Shown: positions 16,243 through 24,767, counted from the stretch's first letter. The stretch: DNA of 38,353 nucleotides from JAXGTD01 sp040775095 (GCA_040775095.1 JAXGTD010000024.1:1-38353), one strand, 5' to 3'. The notes: a model not told the origin generated them from the letters alone. Numbers and translations are program-made.

Positions 16243-17112
16243 TCAGACGACCCGCGCGGCGATCGCCTTGGGCAACATACGCCGCATTTCCGTCCGAATC
16301 ATGGCTTGCAGATCGGCCGCGCCCGGACAATCCGGGACCGATGCGATCGCGCCCCTGACCAGGTCACCGAGGCGCTCGATCGCACCGTTCAGGCCAAGCT
16401 CGGCGGCAGCACTGGGACGTCCGTGGACCGCATCCTGCCCCGTCGGCTTGCCCAGATCCTCCGGCCGCGACGCCACGTCGCGAATGTCATCGGCCACCTG
16501 GTAGGCGAGCCCAAGGTGCTGGCCCAGCCCGCGCCAAGGCGCCGGGTCCTCGCCCGCAGCCGCGGCACCGGCCTCGGTTGAGGCGATAAACAGCGCGGCG
16601 GTCTTCTCCTGATGGTAGTCGGCCAGCACCACCCGCGGCTCCGATTCCCAGGCCTGGCCGGCGACGATACCGGAACCCGCGCCCGTCGCCCGCCCGATGA
16701 TCGTAATCAGCGCTCCGAGACGTTCCGATACCAGCGCCGTGTGCCAGGCCAGGTTCTCGAATGCGAGCACGATCAATCCGTCGCCCGCGAGCACCGCCAG
16801 ACGCTCGCCATAGGCGCGCTGCACCGACGCCCGGCCGCGACGGGTATCGGCATCGTCAAAACAGGGTAGATCGTCGTGGGTCAGGGATGCGCAATGCAGC
16901 AACTCGATCGATGCGGCGGCCGCGGCCGAGACGGCTGGCGCATCGTCGCCACAGGCCATGGCCACGGCGAGGCATAGCCGGGGGCGAATCCGGGCCCCCC
17001 CCGGAAAGACGGCGTGGCGAATCGCGGCGGCGAGCCGCGGCGGACACCCCTCGCCCAGGCCCTTGACGAGGGCTGCCCTCAAGGCTCCATCAATGCGTTC
17101 GACAAGATCCAT
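16243..17112 (-). CDS. crtE: Geranylgeranyl diphosphate synthase, purple-bacterial CrtE type
   Basis: This 289-residue trans-prenyltransferase should supply geranylgeranyl diphosphate for carotenoids and the bacteriochlorophyll side chain. PGGARIRPRLCLAVA at about 37-51 and SIELLHCASLTHDDLP at about 68-83 precede the first Asp-rich motif (Asp80, Asp81, Asp86). The second, YQVADDIRDVAS, has Asp208, Asp209 and Asp212. The product-length motif and the ERLAVLAGDGLIVLAFENLA segment resemble phototroph CrtE more closely than IspA, and the length equals that expected for CrtE. I used the ATG at 17110-17112, which has GGAA 9 bases upstream; an ATG three codons earlier (17121) is possible. No other carotenoid or photosynthesis gene is in the window. 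IspA-type farnesyl synthase is the alternative. Confidence 0.82.
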   Translation of the reverse strand: MDLVERIDGALRAALVKGLGEGCPPRLAAAIRHAVFPGGARIRPRLCLAVAMACGDDAPAVSAAAAASIELLHCASLTHDDLPCFDDADTRRGRASVQRAYGERLAVLAGDGLIVLAFENLAWHTALVSERLGALITIIGRATGAGSGIVAGQAWESEPRVVLADYHQEKTAALFIASTEAGAAAAGEDPAPWRGLGQHLGLAYQVADDIRDVASRPEDLGKPTGQDAVHGRPSAAAELGLNGAIERLGDLVRGAIASVPDCPGAADLQAMIRTEMRRMLPKAIAARVV

Positions 17113-17749
17113 GTTGAGCATTTCCGTGAGTCGTCGCCCGCGTCGGGAAGCGCTGAGTCGAGTATTTCGCGCGTTTTCGACGCACGAAGATTGAAGAATG
17201 CGATGCCCAATTTTATTCGTCTTCCGCCGCTTGCGCGACCGGGATTGGTGGCACATCCGCGTGTGGCGGGATCTGTGCGCGTCGCAAGGACGGCCGGCAC
17301 GCCCTGGCAGTGGCCGCTGGCCAGCGGCTGGGCGTCGACGAATCATGGCAGCCGCGCGCACCAGCAAGAGATGGTCCGTCAAACAGGATCTCCGTTAGAC
17401 TGGGACGACGTCGACACGGCGGCGAGGGTCGCGGCCCCCGGCAGCGCCGCTATCGTTGGCGTCTCCGCCAAGCGCGTCCGCCATAGGACCCGGGCCAATC
17501 CGGATCCCGGGGCCGGCCGGTGCCGGACAAGGGCGAACCGGCCCGGGCACGGGCGGGCCTCGCCGCTTGGTGTTGAGTGCAGCACGAAGAGCGCACGCCA
17601 TTGCCCGATGCCGCCCACTGTCGTGACCCGCTGCCGAGGGCCTCGCAAGGCCGGTGCTTTCTTGGACGAGGAGCCATGGGCGGGGGCGACTGACTCGGCA
17701 CGCGGCGTGCCTGAACAACGACGAGTATTCGAATACCGAAGCCAAGCAG
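17113..17749. other. 637 bp intergenic region between divergent crtE and AI-2E family gene
   Basis: No gene is recognisable. The open frames crossing it are GC-rich shadows without ribosome-binding sites or family motifs. It is relatively A+T-rich near 17190-17225, which is the likely place for a crtE promoter. I looked for TGT-N12-ACA (PpsR/CrtJ) boxes and found none that is convincing. Confidence 0.5.
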
Positions 17750-18967
17750 ATGGATCAAGAACGCGTCAACCGTACGGTCATCCTGTTGATGACGCTTGGG
17801 ATCACGGCCCTGTTCCTGTCGATGATCCAACAGTTTCTGATGGCGATCTTCCTGGCCGGACTGTTCAGTGCCCTGGCCCGCCCCCTGTATCTACGCCTTG
17901 AGCGGGCCTTCAACGGCCACCGGCACATCGCCTCGTCGCTGACGCTGCTGATCATGGTGGTGATGTTCCTCGTGCCGCTGGCGACGCTCATCGCGTTGGT
18001 CGTCGCCCAGGCGATCGACGTGAGCCAGACGGTCACGCCCTTCGTCAGGGAATACCTGAGCCAGCCGGCAACCCTGTCCGAATACCTCAAGCATCTGCCC
18101 TTCTACGAACAGATCCTGCCGCATCGAGAGCAGATCATCATGAAGGCGGGCGAGGTCGTCAGCACCCTCAGCGCCCTGTTGGTGCACGGGCTCTCGTCGG
18201 TCACGCTGGGCACGGCGAATCTGATCTTCCTGGCGTTCGTGCTGCTCTACACCATGTACTTCTTCCAGATGGATGGCGACAGGCTCATCCGCCGGATGCT
18301 CTATTACCTGCCGCTCAAGAGCAGCGACGAGCACCTGATGCTGGAGAAGTTCACGTCGGTCACGCGGGCGACCCTCAAGGGCACCTTGCTGATCGGGCTC
18401 CTGCAGGGTGGACTCGCGGGGACGGCCTTCTATATCGCCGGCATCGACAACGCGCTGTTCTGGGGCACGGTCATGGCGGTGCTGTCGATCATCCCGAGCG
18501 TCGGCTCCGCGCTCGTCTGGGTACCCGCGGTCATCATCCTGATCGCCAATGGGCACACCGGCGCGGGTGTCGGCCTGGGGCTGTTCTGCGCCCTGGTGGT
18601 CGGCAGCCTGGACAACCTGCTGCGCCCGATCCTGGTCGGCAAGGACACCAAGATGCACGAGTTGCTGATCTTCTTCGGCACCCTCGGCGGGATCTTCATG
18701 TTCGGCGTCTCCGGGATCTTCATCGGCCCCCTGATCGCGTCGCTGTTCCAGACCATCTGGGAGATGTATGGCGTCGCCTACGCGGCGGTCCTGCCCGACG
18801 TGGACGACGTGCTCACGTCGCATCACGCCGAGCCGCTCGATGCCGGCAACAGTGACGGGACCCCGCCGGCTGCCGATCCATCGACCGGAGATGACGCCGA
18901 CGTGATTCGGGTCGACGTCGAGACGCCGGTGGAACAGGTCTGGCCCCGGGACGAGCCAACGCCCTGA
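17750..18967 (+). CDS. AI-2E family (PerM/TqsA-like) membrane transporter
   Basis: This 405-residue polytopic protein has about eight predicted membrane helices. An N-terminal pair (about 8-45) is followed by a helix near 65-85, a soluble stretch with amphipathic helices (about 95-150), and a C-terminal bundle (about 155-360). LIGLLQGGLAGTAFYIAGI, LSIIPSVGSALVWVPAVIIL and DNLLRPILVGKDTKMHELL are the conserved signatures. Family members have been linked to autoinducer-2 export, Na/H antiport or other roles, so the substrate is open. The last 45 residues are acidic and probably cytoplasmic and disordered. I chose the ATG at 17750, directly before the first charged N-region. Confidence 0.92.
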   Translation: MDQERVNRTVILLMTLGITALFLSMIQQFLMAIFLAGLFSALARPLYLRLERAFNGHRHIASSLTLLIMVVMFLVPLATLIALVVAQAIDVSQTVTPFVREYLSQPATLSEYLKHLPFYEQILPHREQIIMKAGEVVSTLSALLVHGLSSVTLGTANLIFLAFVLLYTMYFFQMDGDRLIRRMLYYLPLKSSDEHLMLEKFTSVTRATLKGTLLIGLLQGGLAGTAFYIAGIDNALFWGTVMAVLSIIPSVGSALVWVPAVIILIANGHTGAGVGLGLFCALVVGSLDNLLRPILVGKDTKMHELLIFFGTLGGIFMFGVSGIFIGPLIASLFQTIWEMYGVAYAAVLPDVDDVLTSHHAEPLDAGNSDGTPPAADPSTGDDADVIRVDVETPVEQVWPRDEPTP

Positions 18968-19090
18968 TGGCGGCAGTCGGGGGCCGCGCTCGGTACGGCC
19001 TCCCGGGCGTTCCCGATGCGCGAACGCGCGCCGATCCGCTCCACGGATGGCGGAGCCCAGCGATCCGCCAGGGACCAGACGGCCACGGGC

Positions 19091-19882
19091 TTACACAAGC
19101 CGATCGAGCCGCAGGCGCTGACGCTCATCGAACAGCCGCCTCGAGCCGATCCACACGGCCGCTACACTGCCCAGACCGGTCCCGGAGGAGATCAGGAACA
19201 TGATCAACAACTGGTACTTGGCGGCCTCCATCGGCGGGCTGCCCGCGAGGATCTGTCCGGTCATCATGCCCGGCAGACTGACGACGCCGGCGGCGGCCAT
19301 CGCGTTGACGATGGGGATCAACCCCGAACGCAGCGCGTCGCGACGGATCTCGCCGATCGCCTCGTCCCAGCTCGCGCCCAGCATCAGCCGCGCCTCGATC
19401 CGCGCACGCCCCTCCCAGGCCTGCCGGGTGAGGCTGTCGAGGGCAATGGCGATCCCGCTCATGGTGTTGCCGAGCAGCATGCCGAGCAGCGGGATGAGAT
19501 ATTGGGGCTGATACCAGGGCTCGACCCCGATGATCAGGGTCAGTGTCAGGGTCATGATGCTGAACGAGGACAACGACATCGACAGCGCGCCGATGCCGTA
19601 GCCCCAGGGTCCGCTGAAGCGCCGCTTCTGCCGCGCCATGACCTCCCAACCCGCCACCGACAGCATCACCAGCGCCATCAATCCGATCAGCGGCAGGCTG
19701 CTGGTGGCGAACAGGACCTTCAGCACCAGCCCGACCAACACCAGTTGCACGGTGCTGCGCACGGCCGCGATCAGGATGCGCCGCTCCACCCCCAGATGCA
19801 GACGCCAGGACAATGCGGCCAACAGCAGCACCAGCCCCGATGCCAGCGCCAGGTCCCCTGGGGTGAGCGAGATCAGGTGCAT
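19091..19882 (-). CDS. fetB: Iron-export-type ABC permease FetB
   Basis: This 263-residue membrane protein of the UPF0014/FetB family has about seven hydrophobic segments. Typical stretches are VERRILIAAVRSTVQLVLVG at about 32-51, IPLLGMLLGNTMSGIAIAL at about 131-149 and PIVNAMAAAGVVSLPGMMTGQILAG at about 190-214. In Escherichia coli FetAB has been associated with iron export and peroxide resistance. Its ATG overlaps the fetA stop by 10 bp, so the two are translationally coupled. It ends 123 bp from the convergent AI-2E gene. Confidence 0.92.
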   Translation of the reverse strand: MHLISLTPGDLALASGLVLLLAALSWRLHLGVERRILIAAVRSTVQLVLVGLVLKVLFATSSLPLIGLMALVMLSVAGWEVMARQKRRFSGPWGYGIGALSMSLSSFSIMTLTLTLIIGVEPWYQPQYLIPLLGMLLGNTMSGIAIALDSLTRQAWEGRARIEARLMLGASWDEAIGEIRRDALRSGLIPIVNAMAAAGVVSLPGMMTGQILAGSPPMEAAKYQLLIMFLISSGTGLGSVAAVWIGSRRLFDERQRLRLDRLV

Positions 19883-20595
19883 GCCGGCCCGTCCGCCACC
19901 GCGCTCATCGGCGCCACGGGGCGCTGATCCGGGGAACGCCCCGGGGATGGATCGAGGCCCGGCTCGGGAACCAACACACCCGCCTGGATCACGAGGGAGC
20001 GCCCCCCGATGCGCCGGCGCTGATCCGGGTCGTGGCTCACCCAGAGCACGGCGGCGGCATGCCCGGTGCGATAGGCCTCGACCACGGTCTCGACCCGCTC
20101 GCGGTTGGTCGGGTCGAGGTTGGCCGTCGCCTCGTCCAGCAGAAGTGCCTCCGGGCGATTGTGTAACAGTCGCGCCAAGGCCAGGCGTTGGCGCTCGCCG
20201 GTGGAAAGGCGCGAGATATCCCAGCCGAATACGTCCAGCTCAAAACCGAGCCGTTCCAGCATCGCCCGCAGCTCGGTTGCCGCGGCATCCGGCCGGGCCG
20301 CGGCTGCCGGGGCGAGGTGCGCGAAATGCTCGCCCACCGTCTCGGCCCACCAGCCCGACTCCGCGGGCAGAAACCCGACCCGCCGGCGCCACCGCGGGGC
20401 GCTAAGGTCCGCACGCGCGGCATCTCCCAGAAACGCCTCACCGGCATGGGGATCGAGGTCGGCGATGGCGCGCAGCAACAGGCTCTTTCCGGAACCGGAC
20501 GGACCGGAGATGAACACCAGCTCGCCCGCGGCCACGTCCAGGTCCAGCGCTCGCAGGAGCCGGGGCTGGACACCACGCAGTCGCAGCGCGGCCAT
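19873..20595 (-). CDS. fetA: ABC ATPase FetA, partner of FetB
   Basis: This 240-residue ATP-binding subunit has Walker A GPSGSGKSLLL (Lys37), signature LSTGERQRLALARLL, Walker B ALLLDEATANLD and switch WVSHDP. The LSTGERQR signature, with T in place of the second G, is common in FetA. The C-terminal 30 residues are proline-rich and less conserved. It starts with an ATG sharing bases with the trmB stop (TGATG at 20593-20597), and fetB follows with a 10 bp overlap. The pair would energise metal or small-solute export at the inner membrane. Confidence 0.92.
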   Translation of the reverse strand: MAALRLRGVQPRLLRALDLDVAAGELVFISGPSGSGKSLLLRAIADLDPHAGEAFLGDAARADLSAPRWRRRVGFLPAESGWWAETVGEHFAHLAPAAAARPDAAATELRAMLERLGFELDVFGWDISRLSTGERQRLALARLLHNRPEALLLDEATANLDPTNRERVETVVEAYRTGHAAAVLWVSHDPDQRRRIGGRSLVIQAGVLVPEPGLDPSPGRSPDQRPVAPMSAVADGPACT

Positions 20596-21317
20596 CAGCG
20601 GCGGGTGTAGATCAGATCGCGGACCTGATGTCCGAGCCGCAGGCCACGGCGCTCGAACCGGGTCAGCGCTCGATGGGCGGGGCGCGGTGCGAACCGCCCC
20701 GGACCGGCCAGATTGACGAACAGATCGCTGGCGGCCTCGAGCGTCGCGCGCATATGCTCGGCGTAGGGTTCCCAATCGGTGGCGGCGTGGAAGGTGCCGC
20801 CGGGGCGGATCACCCTTGCCAGCTTCCCGACCAGTCCGGGCTGGAGGATACGGCGCTTGTGGTGCCGTTTCTTCGGCCAGGGATCCGGAAAGAACAGATA
20901 GACGGCATCCAGGCTGGCTGGCGCGAGACCGACATCGAGCAGGACCGCGGCATCCTGGCGCAGGACGCGCACGTTTCCGAGGCCGAGACGCTCCAACTCC
21001 AACAGCAGGTGGCCGACGCCTGGCCGATGCACCTCCAGCCCGAGGTAATTGCGTTCCGGATGGTCCGCGGCCATGTGAACCAGGCTCTCACCGCTGCCGA
21101 AGCCGATCTCGAGCAGGACCGGCCGGTCGTTGCCGAACAGATGCCGCAGGTCCAACCGGGCCGGCACCGTGCCGGCGGGGTCCCAGTCGACGCCAAAGCG
21201 TGGCCACAGCTCGGTGAATGCCCGCTGCTGCGCGGCCGTGAGGCGGCCTTCGCGCAACACGAAGCTGCGTATGGGCCGACGCCGCGACGGGTCCTGCTCA
21301 ACCGCGGCGACCGGCAC
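20595..21317 (-). CDS. trmB: tRNA (guanine-N7)-methyltransferase
   Basis: This 240-residue SAM-dependent enzyme makes 7-methylguanosine at position 46 of tRNAs. The SAM loop LEIGFGSGESLVHMA is at 69-83. The family signature FFPDPWPKKRHHKRRILQ is at 142-159, and the C-terminal ATDWEPYAEHM and LTRFERRG also fit. The open frame extends well upstream, but a GTG at 21315-21317 has a very strong GAGGAGG 5 bases before it and gives normal length (about 240), so I chose it. The order thiS-thiG-trmB is common in gammaproteobacteria. Confidence 0.94.
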   Translation of the reverse strand: MPVAAVEQDPSRRRPIRSFVLREGRLTAAQQRAFTELWPRFGVDWDPAGTVPARLDLRHLFGNDRPVLLEIGFGSGESLVHMAADHPERNYLGLEVHRPGVGHLLLELERLGLGNVRVLRQDAAVLLDVGLAPASLDAVYLFFPDPWPKKRHHKRRILQPGLVGKLARVIRPGGTFHAATDWEPYAEHMRATLEAASDLFVNLAGPGRFAPRPAHRALTRFERRGLRLGHQVRDLIYTRR

Positions 21318-21385
21318 GCGGGCCTCCTCGCAACAGGCGCCCGTGCCGCCCCGCACGGTCGTGGCCGACACCGGTCTGACGCGGA

Positions 21386-22183
21386 TCAGAAAAAGGTCCC
21401 CTCGATCGGTGAGGATGCCGACGCAAAGCGTTTCGCCGGCATACGTCCGGCACGGAACGCCTCGCGGCCGGCCTCGATCGCCTTGCGCATGGCGCTCGCC
21501 ATCAGCACCGGGTCCTGGGCCGCGGCGATGGCCGTATTCATCAGCACGCCGTCGCATCCCAGCTCCATGGCCACGGCGGCGTCGGAGGCGGTCCCGACCC
21601 CGGCGTCCACCAGGATCGGGACCCCTGCATTCTCGACGATCGTAAGGATATTGAGCCGGTTGCGAATGCCAAGCCCGGAACCGATCGGGGCGGCCAATGG
21701 CATGACTGCGGCACAGCCGACCTCCTCGAGCCGCTTGGCCATGATCGGGTCGTCGTTGGTGTAGACCATCACGTCGAAACCATCCTTCACCAGAATCCCG
21801 GCCGCCTCGAGGGTCGCGATGGTGTCCGGGAAGAGCGTCTTCTCGTCGCCGAGCACCTCGAGCTTGACCAGGTTGTGGCCGTCGAGCAGCTCGCGCGCCA
21901 GGCGGCAGGTGCGCACGGCGGTCTCCACGTCGTAACAGCCGGCGGTGTTGGGCAGGATCGTGTAGCGCGACGGCGGCAGCACATCGAGGATGTTCGGCTC
22001 ACCGGCGCTCTGACCGATATTGGTTCGACGTACCGCCACGGTGACGATCTGCGCGCCGCTGGCCTCAATGGCGGCGCGCGTCTGGTCCATGTCCCGATAC
22101 TTGCCGGTTCCCACCAACAGGCGCGACGTAAACGTGCGGCCGGCGACGGTAAAGCTGTCTGCAGGACGGGTCTGTGCTGACAT
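21386..22183 (-). CDS. thiG: Thiazole synthase
   Basis: This 265-residue TIM-barrel enzyme forms the thiazole phosphate of thiamine from deoxyxylulose-5-phosphate, dehydroglycine and ThiS-thiocarboxylate. FTSRLLVGTGKYRD at about 18-31 and VTVAVRRTNIG at about 47-57 are conserved. The Schiff-base Lys107 lies in LVKLEVLGDEKTLFPD. PIGSGLGIRN, VPILVDAGVGTASDA and DGVLMNTAIA complete the phosphate-binding end. The length is normal. It is separated from thiS by 280 bp holding repeat copy B, instead of the usual tight spacing. Confidence 0.96.
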   Translation of the reverse strand: MSAQTRPADSFTVAGRTFTSRLLVGTGKYRDMDQTRAAIEASGAQIVTVAVRRTNIGQSAGEPNILDVLPPSRYTILPNTAGCYDVETAVRTCRLARELLDGHNLVKLEVLGDEKTLFPDTIATLEAAGILVKDGFDVMVYTNDDPIMAKRLEEVGCAAVMPLAAPIGSGLGIRNRLNILTIVENAGVPILVDAGVGTASDAAVAMELGCDGVLMNTAIAAAQDPVLMASAMRKAIEAGREAFRAGRMPAKRFASASSPIEGTFF

Positions 22184-22294
22184 CGCAAACTGATCTCTGG
22201 ATTGTAGGTAGGGCGGCGGCGAGGCCACCGCGAAAGGCCAAAGGATAACCCATTTGGCGCCCACGCGGCCTTGCCGGTCAGCGCCCTTCAACGA

Positions 22295-22444
22295 GACGCT
22301 GATCAAATGCCTTCCTGGCATTTGATCAGCTCGCACCCCGCGAGGCGCGACTCGCGAGGCGCTCCATTTTCAAGCGCTTGCCGTGCTCGAAAATGCCGGG
22401 CCTTCCGTGGCCCGGGCGGGAAACGCTTTAGATCAGCGTTTCCC
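22295..22444. repeat. Interspersed structured repeat, copy B
   Basis: This is the second copy of the 150 bp element, here between thiS and thiG. It has a perfect 14 bp stem (22298-22311/22317-22330, 5-base loop), an imperfect stem at 22334-22342/22353-22361, a perfect 7 bp stem at 22396-22402/22409-22415 and a perfect 10 bp terminal palindrome (22418-22427/22435-22444). Compared with copy A, stem 1 position 7 changes from T-A to C-G and stem 2 position 4 from T-A to C-G, both keeping the pair, while other changes break pairs. The element is non-coding. Confidence 0.82.
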
Positions 22445-22463
22445 CAACGCGCCGCCAACGGGC

Positions 22464-22664
22464 TCAGCCGCCACCGACCGCGTGGATGATCTCGACCCGA
22501 TCGGCCGGACCGAGGCGGTATTGGTCGAAGCGGCTTCGCGGGACCAATTCCTCGTTGACCTCGATCGCCAGTCGTTGGTTGCCCAACGCGAGCCGCTCAA
22601 CCAGGCAGGTCATGGTGAGGTCGTTCGGAACCTCGGTTGGAGTGCCGTTGACGATGATCTGCAT
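22464..22664 (-). CDS. thiS: Sulfur-carrier protein ThiS
   Basis: This 66-residue ubiquitin-fold protein carries the thiocarboxylate sulfur used by ThiG. It shows MQIIVNGTPTEV at the start, a central helix (TMTCLVERLALGNQRLAIEVN), VPRSRFDQYRL and the C-terminal IIHAVGGG, whose terminal Gly-Gly is adenylated and thiocarboxylated. I chose the ATG at 22662-22664 because it gives the exact family N-terminus and length; the longer frame upstream is not conserved. It is divergent from the acyl-CoA ligase gene with 76 bp between starts. No TPP riboswitch is visible ahead of it. Confidence 0.94.
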   Translation of the reverse strand: MQIIVNGTPTEVPNDLTMTCLVERLALGNQRLAIEVNEELVPRSRFDQYRLGPADRVEIIHAVGGG

Positions 22665-22725
22665 AGGGGTCCTGTCGCGGAAAGATGGAGAGCTGGCAAA
22701 GTTTACAATAGACTCTCGGGATCGA

Positions 22726-22751
22726 GGAAAGCGCTGATCGATGCGTTTCCC
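22726..22751. repeat. Isolated copy of the terminal palindrome of the structured repeat
   Basis: GGAAAGCGCTGATCGATGCG followed by TTTCCC closely matches, in inverted orientation, the right-end palindrome of copy B (22418-22444); both share GGGAAACGC and GATCAGCG cores. It overlaps the ribosome-binding site and possible ATG (22741) of the acyl-CoA ligase gene. Confidence 0.5.
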
Positions 22752-24645
22752 GTGCAGGCTGCGGATGGACCGAGTCAGCAAATCCGTGAGGGTGGATCCC
22801 ACGAGACCGCAAGAGCATGCCGTATTGAGAGATTGGTCAGAGGATCTGATTCCCGTCGATGGCGCACGCACGCTCGACGGCCTGTTCTGGCAACGGGTTC
22901 GCCGCTCGCCGAAGCGCGTCGCTTATCGCTGGTTCGATCGCGGCGGCCGTGTTTGGCGGGAAATGAGTTGGCGAGATGCCGCCCGCGCGGTGGCGCGCTG
23001 GCGCGATGCCCTGGCGGGCGAGGCCCTGCGGCCCGGCGACCGGGTGGCCGTGTTGCTGCGTAACGGCCCGGATTGGGTGTTCTTCGATCAGGCCGCGCTC
23101 TCGCTCGGTCTGGTCACGGTCCCGCTCTACACCGACGACCGCGCCGAGAGCGCCGCCTACATCCTGCAGGATGCCGCGGCGAAGCTGCTCCTGGTCCAGG
23201 ATGCCAACCGCTGGAAACGCCTGGCGGCGGCACTCGGTCATGCCACCTGGCCCCAACGGGTCATCCTGCTCGACGCGGGCCTCGAGGCAACACGGATGGC
23301 CGCGGAGGACCGGCGCGTGCGCGTTGCGCAAGGCTGGCTGCCGGCACGCGGCGCGGACTGGACGCAACGCCCGGGCGATCCCAACGAGCTGGCCACCATC
23401 GTCTACACCTCCGGCACCACCGGCCGACCCAAGGGCGTGATGCTCAGCCATCGCAACATCCTGACCAACGCGCACGCCAGCCTGAAGGTGTTCGACGTGT
23501 ATCAGCAGGACGTCTTCCTGTCGTTCCTGCCGCTCTCGCACATGCTTGAGCGCACCGGGGGCTATTACCTGCCAATGATGGCGGGCGCGGCGGTGGCCTT
23601 TGCGCAATCGGCCGCCCAGCTCGCCGAGGACCTGCAGACCATTCGCCCAACGCTGATGATCGCGGTGCCGCGTGTGTTCGAGCGCGTCTATCACCGTGTC
23701 ATCGAGCAGGTGCGCGCGCGCCCGGCACCCGTGCGGTGGTTGTTCGCGTTGGCCGCGAGGGTCGGCTGGTATGTGTTTGAGCGCGGCCAGGGCCGGCGCG
23801 GCTGGCATCCGCTGATGCTGTTGTGGCCGCTTTTGCAGCGCAAGGTGGCCCAACCGGTGCTCGAGAAGCTCGGCGGACGATTGCGCGCCACCGTCAGCGG
23901 CGGCGCCCCCTTGCCGTACGACGTCGCCAGGCTGTTCCTCGGGCTCGGGGTCCCCCTGCTCCAGGGCTACGGGCTCACCGAGACCAGCCCGGTGATCAGC
24001 GTCAACCCGCTGGAGGACAACCGCCCGGCGAGCGTGGGTACGCCATTGCGCGGTATCCAGGTGCGCATCGGCGCCGATGAGGAGCTGCAGGTCAAGGGTC
24101 CAGGCAACATGCTCGGGTACTGGAACAACCATGCCGCGACCGCCAAGGTGCTGGATGCGGACGGGTGGCTGCACACGGGCGACCAGGCGCGCATCGATGC
24201 GGGATATCTGCGCATCACGGGGCGACTGAAAGACATCCTGGTGCTCTCCAACGGCGAGAAGGTGCCACCGGCAGACCTGGAGGCGGCCATCGGGCTCGAT
24301 CCGGTGTTCGAGCAGGCACTCGTCATTGGCGAGGGCCGCGCGTTCCTGAGTGCGATGCTGGTGCTCAGCGCCGACCTCTGGCCTGGGCTGGCCCTGGAGC
24401 TCGGGCTGGACCCGGAACAGGAAGAGAGCCTGCGCGACCCGCGCCTGGTCAGGGAGATGCTCTCGCGCATCCGCGCGGCGCTACGGGACTTTCCCGGCTA
24501 CGCGAAGGTCCGGCGCATCATCCTGCTGCGGGACCCCTGGTCCATCGATAACGGGCTGATGACGCCAACGCTGAAGATCAGGCGCAACCTGGTGCTTGAA
24601 CGCTACCGCGCGCGGGTCGAGCAGTTGTACAGCGACGAGGTCTGA
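22741..24645 (+). CDS. Long-chain acyl-CoA synthetase (AMP-forming)
   Basis: This 634-residue adenylate-forming enzyme activates fatty acids to acyl-CoA. The P-loop IVYTSGTTGRPKGVMLSH (near 220-237), LSFLPLSHMLERTGGYY, TVSGGAPLPYDVARLF and GYGLTETSPVIS follow in the usual order, with LHTGDQARID and the hinge GRLKDILVLSNGEKV later. The 600-residue class with the 'LPLSHMLER' motif corresponds to FadD15-type long-chain ligases. The C-terminal Lys in LMTPTLKIRRN is the expected catalytic lysine. The ATG at 22741 has GAGGAA upstream; a second ATG at 22765 is possible and would avoid the overlap with the palindrome. Its physiological fatty acid cannot be read from the sequence. Confidence 0.92.
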   Translation: MRFPCRLRMDRVSKSVRVDPTRPQEHAVLRDWSEDLIPVDGARTLDGLFWQRVRRSPKRVAYRWFDRGGRVWREMSWRDAARAVARWRDALAGEALRPGDRVAVLLRNGPDWVFFDQAALSLGLVTVPLYTDDRAESAAYILQDAAAKLLLVQDANRWKRLAAALGHATWPQRVILLDAGLEATRMAAEDRRVRVAQGWLPARGADWTQRPGDPNELATIVYTSGTTGRPKGVMLSHRNILTNAHASLKVFDVYQQDVFLSFLPLSHMLERTGGYYLPMMAGAAVAFAQSAAQLAEDLQTIRPTLMIAVPRVFERVYHRVIEQVRARPAPVRWLFALAARVGWYVFERGQGRRGWHPLMLLWPLLQRKVAQPVLEKLGGRLRATVSGGAPLPYDVARLFLGLGVPLLQGYGLTETSPVISVNPLEDNRPASVGTPLRGIQVRIGADEELQVKGPGNMLGYWNNHAATAKVLDADGWLHTGDQARIDAGYLRITGRLKDILVLSNGEKVPPADLEAAIGLDPVFEQALVIGEGRAFLSAMLVLSADLWPGLALELGLDPEQEESLRDPRLVREMLSRIRAALRDFPGYAKVRRIILLRDPWSIDNGLMTPTLKIRRNLVLERYRARVEQLYSDEV

Positions 24646-24728
24646 GGCCAAGCCGATGCAACGCGTCTCCCAACCGGCCAGGGACGGCGCACCGGGCGCT
24701 CAAGCGCCGCCAACGACGCGACCGGGTC

Positions 24729-24757
24729 TTGCCGCGCGCGCCCCGCGGCCCTACAAT
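24729..24757 (+). promoter_or_regulatory. Likely sigma-70 promoter of tRNA-Gly
   Basis: TTGCCG (24729-24734) and TACAAT (24752-24757) are separated by 17 bases. The predicted start of transcription is a few bases before the tRNA 5' end at 24768, a spacing that fits. Confidence 0.6.
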
Positions 24758-24767
24758 CTGCCCGGTC

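Noticed and set aside
17113..17749. PpsR/CrtJ operator (TGT-N12-ACA) upstream of crtE
   Set aside because: I scanned for it and found only a CACA-N6-TGTG type inverted pair near 17252-17265, which does not fit the consensus.
22665..22740. A TPP riboswitch ahead of thiS
   Set aside because: Only 76 bp separate the divergent starts, and the conserved CUGAGA and ACCUGA blocks of the thi-box are not present.
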